From positions 10,333,501 through 10,397,500 of the forward strand of contig NC_084932.1 in assembly GCF_958298935.1 (NCBI RefSeq): DNA of 64,000 bases. Reading direction: 5' to 3'. Of the stretch, positions 60,801 to 64,000 are shown in pieces (position 1 is the first letter of the stretch; each line of letters starts with the position of its first letter). Position numbers and translations under genes: made by a program. The notes under the pieces are model-generated. The model ran no database searches. It was given only the letters and a program-made list of their open reading frames with translations, and had not been told where the DNA came from. This DNA comes from Phragmites australis (Eukaryota; Streptophyta; Magnoliopsida; Poales; Poaceae).

Positions 60801-62713
60801 CAATTACAGCCACTCATTGACAAGATTGTGGATCAGCTGCCAGGATGGAAGGCTAGCTAATGACACATGCTGGACAGATGACTTTGGTGCAGGTTGTCCT
60901 GATGTCGATGTCAGTTTATCATGCATTGCTACGGATCTCCCAATCTGGGCGCTACGGGCAGTTGACAAGATACGCCATGCTTTTCTGTGGAGAGGGAAAG
61001 AAAAGGCGAATGACTGGCATTGCTTAATGACCTGGTCAAAGGTGTGTCAGCTGCGCGAACTTGGCTTACTTGGCATCCACAACTTCACGACTCTTGGTTG
61101 GGCCTTGCGGATGAGATGGATGTGGCTATATAAAACACAACCGGGCAAACCATGGCCGGGGTTCGCAGTGCCTGTCCATGCCAATGTCAAGGCACTCTTC
61201 TCCATCTCAGTGATTACAATGGTGGGCAACGGCAGCAGCACCTTGTTTTGGACAGACAGGTGGCTGCAGAGACATCTGATTGCTGACCTTGCCCCCCATC
61301 TTTTTGCCCTCATCCCCAGCAAGAGCACAGTACAGGAGACGCTGTTGGGTGGCCGTTGGGTCCAGGACATCCATGGGGCACCATCTGTTGCAGCCCTCTC
61401 AGAGTACCTTGACGTGTTTGTGTCCGAGGTCGTGCTTCAGTCAGATGTGCAGGATGAACATCGATAGTGGCTCTCGGAGTCGGGACAGTACTCGGCCAGG
61501 TCGGCGTATAAGGCATTCTTCCTAGGTTCCACCCTCTTCGAGCTGTGGAAACATATATGAAAGTCATGGGCACCAAAGCGCTGCCAGTTCTTCCTCTGGC
61601 TGGCAGCACACAACCAGTGCTGGATGGCGGAGCGACTGGCCTGAAGGGGACTGCCACACCCGAAGAGCTGCCCGCTGTGTGACCAGGCTGAGGAAACGAT
61701 CCAACACATCCTAACCACATGTGTTTTTGCGAGGCAGGTCTTGTTCAGGCGATTTGGTCTTCCGGACGTCTCACCGCAGTCAGACGACATGGTATTCACT
61801 GACTGGGGTGAGGACAAGCAACAGGTTCGCCAAACCAGTGAAGGGCGGTTTTAATTCACTGGTCATTCTCGGTGCTTGGCTCATTTGGAAATACTGCAAC
61901 GATTGTGTGTTCAATGGAGAGATGCTGAATGTCCAAAAGGTCCTGCACTTGGCCGGAGATGAGGCCTGGCTTTGGTTCTCTGCAGGGGCCAAAGGTCTGT
62001 CACAGCTATCTGTAGGCCGGGCATACTGCTGAGAGAAGCCTATGTGGTCGTGTTCTTCATTTGTTTGTGGCGCGTAATGTAAATTTCTAGGCGTTACGTT
62101 GTATGTGAACTTTCTTTCTATCTTAATGCAATGATGCATAGCTCTCCTGCGTATTTGGGGGAAAAACTAAAATCCATGTGACTTAACTGTGAAACTGCTA
62201 ATAATAGTATCTGAAGACTAGGGAATAATGTTCCTATGCATGTTCAGCTCTATAGGTAATTGTATCCATAAATTTTCAGGGTGGCCTGTATTTGCAAGCA
62301 GCATTATGTTACTACCAGTCTACCACTATAGTTGGTGATATGTGCTGGCTGTTATTTTCTTCTTTTCTGATGGCTAAATACTTCTGGAGCATTTATTCTA
62401 GCACAAGCCAGATTCTAGTTCAAATATACCAGATTCAGGGAAGAACACTCCAAGGCCTAGCATAATCTCTTTGAATTACTGCCTCTCATGTTGGTTAGAG
62501 CTTCCACTTGTCATCGCGACTTCATTTGTGCAACATGTTTGTACGTTGTCACGAACAACAGCTTACATCAAGGCGCCCTGACATCATCTTGTACACCTGT
62601 TTAGTTAATGTAATGGATGCTCTTTTATATTCCAATATTAGTGAACTGATTGGACAAATCTCAGGTTGCTATGGAAATCGGGACCTTGGTCATTTTTGCA
62701 CGAGGAGCCATAA
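51874..62713 (+). CDS. Plastid-type MATE transporter (DETOXIFICATION 44/45-like)
   Basis: Thirteen GT-AG exons join in one frame of 541 codons: 51874-52160, 52897-53015, 53619-53762, 53858-53979, 54120-54255, 54600-54696, 54815-54915, 55614-55777, 55974-56045, 56140-56256, 56335-56430, 56517-56638, 62665-62713. The first ~95 residues are Ser/Thr/Arg-rich with few acids, like a chloroplast transit peptide. The membrane part begins LILLALPAVFGQAIDPLAQL. It shows MATE landmarks: ETAYIGRLG, PLLSIATSFVAEDI, NVIMLAVQGIFRGFKDTKTP and MAAHQICLQVWLAVSLLADA. About twelve membrane helices are expected. The family exports organic compounds by cation antiport; the substrate here is unknown. The last exon encodes only LLWKSGPWSFLHEEP after a junction arginine. 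The final intron is 6 kb because of a LINE. Confidence 0.9.
57064..58260 (+). pseudogene. LINE ORF1 (zinc-knuckle nucleic-acid-binding protein), broken
   Basis: Between 57394 and 57499 two CCHC knuckles are visible: CFNCLTIGHRAARC and CFRCLTLAHQVFEC. They sit in the middle of ORF1, as is usual for plant L1 elements, where the protein binds the LINE RNA. Upstream sequence and a Ser/Pro-rich downstream part are spread over several frames. Confidence 0.75.
58560..62035 (+). pseudogene. LINE ORF2 (endonuclease-reverse transcriptase), broken
   Basis: Endonuclease motifs appear in order: FNNFTFLPAEGTHGGVLIAW (58735), WWFTGIYGPQ (58881) and AAGDFNLI (58983). Reverse transcriptase follows: LPPDKVPGPDGFTARFYKVC (59846), an N-Q-S-A-F-V-K-G block (60139), RGLRQGDPLSLMLFILVMDV (60413) and SLYADNVVLF (60552), where the catalytic YADD is changed to YADN. 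KYLGLPL lies at 60757. A zinc-binding C-terminal part has FFLWLAAHNQCWMAERL and LCDQAEETIQHIL (61590-61720). Numerous stops and frameshifts separate these parts. Confidence 0.85.
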
Positions 62714-63219
62714 ACTGAGGTTAGTTAACTTTTACCTTGGGGAACATTGATAACTTCTTACTCGGGATTAGCTGTTATCAGTTGCTATAGATTGTAATAA
62801 ACAGATCAAATGCTATACGCTATGAAGTGCTAGCTAGGCATCGGTCCATTCACTTTGAGCATGCTACCCGTAATTTACTGCTCCATTGCCCTTTGCATAT
62901 GTAGTTCTTGTAGTATTTCAACATAGATTGTTATCGAGAGTACTATGAGCTAGCCCTGCGATTATGTGATGCTTTTGTTGTCATGCTTGCCAAGATAAAA
63001 CGAGCAATACAAAGTGTCACCATTCGCGTACCTGTGCAGCCAATGTACAGCACGGAATAGCTACTGTATTGTTTGAATAAAACTAGCAGGTCATTTTTAG
63101 GCGTGTTTTTTATGCTGTCAATAAACCTACCTATTTGTTGTTTCAGGTAAGAGGTGGTAGTAAACTATAGTTGCCTAGTTGGTTCATAAGATAAGCTGCC
63201 ATTGTTAGCAACACATTGT
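62714..63219. other. MATE 3' untranslated and intergenic DNA
   Basis: T-rich non-coding sequence follows the stop codon. AATAAA-type signals occur near 63076 and 63119. No further gene is seen. Confidence 0.4.
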
Positions 63220-63506
63220 TCAGTTTTGGAGGGTGCTTTGGTGGAGTCGCTGTAGCTGCCGGAAGGAAGATGTCGCCTGCTGCGAAGCAATCAGGAGGAA
63301 AAGGTCCAGAAGCTAAGAGGCAGCAGTGAGTGGTAAAAAGAGGAGGCGCCAAGCCGTGGCTTCGGAGAGATGGAAAAGATGAAGATGAGAGGTGAGGTGA
63401 GGACAGGGTTGCAGGGAGGGAAGGAGGGAGAAGATGCGGATCAGAAGATTCCCGTTCGCGTGCGATGCATCTTTTCCCATTCCATTCTTTCCGTGGGTTG
63501 CTCTGA
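63220..63506 (+). pseudogene. FPFHSRPGLL-family gene, broken copy 4
   Basis: On the plus strand GGCFGGVAVAAGRKMSPAAK matches the N-terminal part of the two intact copies, but the initial Met codon is lost. After GPEAKRQQ a stop follows. A shift restores EEAPSRGFGEMEK. The DNA near 63480-63506 still matches the 3' coding end (GGGTTGCTCTGA) although the HFPFHSRPG codons are altered. The conserved TATA and leader are not present upstream. It is a pseudogene in the opposite orientation to the other copies. Confidence 0.75.
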
Positions 63507-64000
63507 TTGTGATTGCGTCTTATTCTGGGGTTTTCTTCTCTTCACTAGAGCTAGTACTTCGGATTGTCTTCATCAGAGGTGTAATTCTTTAGTTCTAATT
63601 TGGTGCTGTGAGCTGGCAATATATACAATTTATTTTCTGATACCATTTACCTCAGAAACATCATGTCCGGTCAAAATAGCCCAAGTGCGTGAGTGCGTAA
63701 TGGGAGGGCACATGCGGGGTACTAATGCGACTATTTAACTTGTAGGACGGCACACGCAACTAAGACATCGCAACTCTACCTTTTGCCATTGCATCCAGTT
63801 GAAATGTTTATATGGGCCTACTCTTCTGTTAACTATGACAAAACTGACCAACAACTGCAAATGAGTGGTCGTTCTCCTACACTGCGCTCTCCAACGCGTC
63901 CCAGTTACTGTAGCATCTCCTCGCATCCTGTTACCCCCGTTTCCAATCCTCCTTGACCGGCAACGCAAGGGTGTTAGGTGTGATGCCTCTTCCTCTCCTT
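63507..64000. other. Intergenic DNA at the window end
   Basis: No gene or element is recognised. Open frames on both strands at 63370-63968 overlap and have no recognisable product. Confidence 0.35.

Larger units (their letters stand above)
56815..62170 (+). mobile_element. L1-type LINE retrotransposon in the last MATE intron
   Basis: The element lies in sense orientation. It carries ORF1 with zinc knuckles, then endonuclease, reverse transcriptase and a C-terminal Cys/His region. It ends in a sequence with TTAATGCAATGATGCATAGC and CTCTCCTGCGTATTTGGGGG, then a short A tract (near 62165), the usual 3' end of grass LINEs. The 5' boundary is uncertain. A possible diverged target duplication is CCATGTTTAACCT before 56815 and CCATGTGACTTAACT after 62170. 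Many stops and frameshifts show it is old. Confidence 0.85.

Noticed and set aside
56815..62170. Autonomous, active LINE
   Set aside because: ORF1 and ORF2 are broken by many stops and shifts, and the catalytic YADD motif is altered to YADN.
62279..62336. An alternative last MATE exon after the CAG at 62278, ending in a TGA after about 19 codons
   Set aside because: It joins in frame but the tail does not resemble MATE C termini. The exon at 62665-62713 encodes RLLWKSGPWSFLH, which does.
63143..63352. Minus-strand open frame with a PPLFTTHCCLLASGPF-like start
   Set aside because: It is the antisense of the broken FPFHSRPGLL-family copy on the plus strand.

Overview
The window is nuclear DNA from a grass, most likely a panicoid. 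The evidence is an intact Adh1 gene whose exon structure and anaerobic promoter element match the maize gene, plus the typical grass mixture of nested LTR elements, CACTA, Mutator-like, hAT and Stowaway elements, a LINE and a gene-trapping Helitron. All genes have spliceosomal introns and nothing bacterial or organellar was seen.

Layout. 0-4 kb: a small LTR retrotransposon whose 5' LTR is cut by the window edge. 4-8.5 kb: Adh1 on the + strand (10 exons, 379 aa) with TATA box and bipartite anaerobic response element. 8.5-9 kb: a small uncharacterised gene on the - strand ending FPFHSRPGLL. 9.4-11.8 kb: an element with very long terminal inverted repeats. 12-13.6 kb: a Stowaway MITE and degenerate repeats. 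13.6-23 kb: a nest of large LTR-like elements, two with perfect 5-bp target duplications. 23.5-27 kb: more LTR-like sequence and a hAT-type MITE. 27.8-29 kb: a five-copy tandem repeat with alternating 250/246-bp units. 29-32 kb: mostly unrecognised AT-rich DNA. 32.2-32.6 kb: a second intact gene of the FPFHSRPGLL family. 33-36.6 kb: a foldback or CACTA-like element with a tRNA-like box pair, a broken family copy, and a CACTA-type element with its target duplication. 37-40.6 kb: a Helitron carrying fragments of four unrelated genes. 41-50.5 kb: a decayed CACTA transposase, Copia gag remnants, CACTA subterminal repeats with an acidic ORF, a hAT-like MITE and a 120-bp tandem repeat. 51.2-62.7 kb: an intact 13-exon plastid-type MATE transporter gene whose last intron holds a 5.3-kb decayed LINE. 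63.2-63.5 kb: a frameshifted copy of the FPFHSRPGLL gene.

Four host genes look functional: Adh1, the MATE gene and two small-protein genes. They are independent transcription units, not an operon. The two small genes share TATA box, leader and both protein ends, and two broken relatives lie nearby, so they are a locally dispersed family. No CRISPR array and no rRNA or functional tRNA gene was seen. Coordinates of repeat boundaries are approximate unless a target duplication is given.
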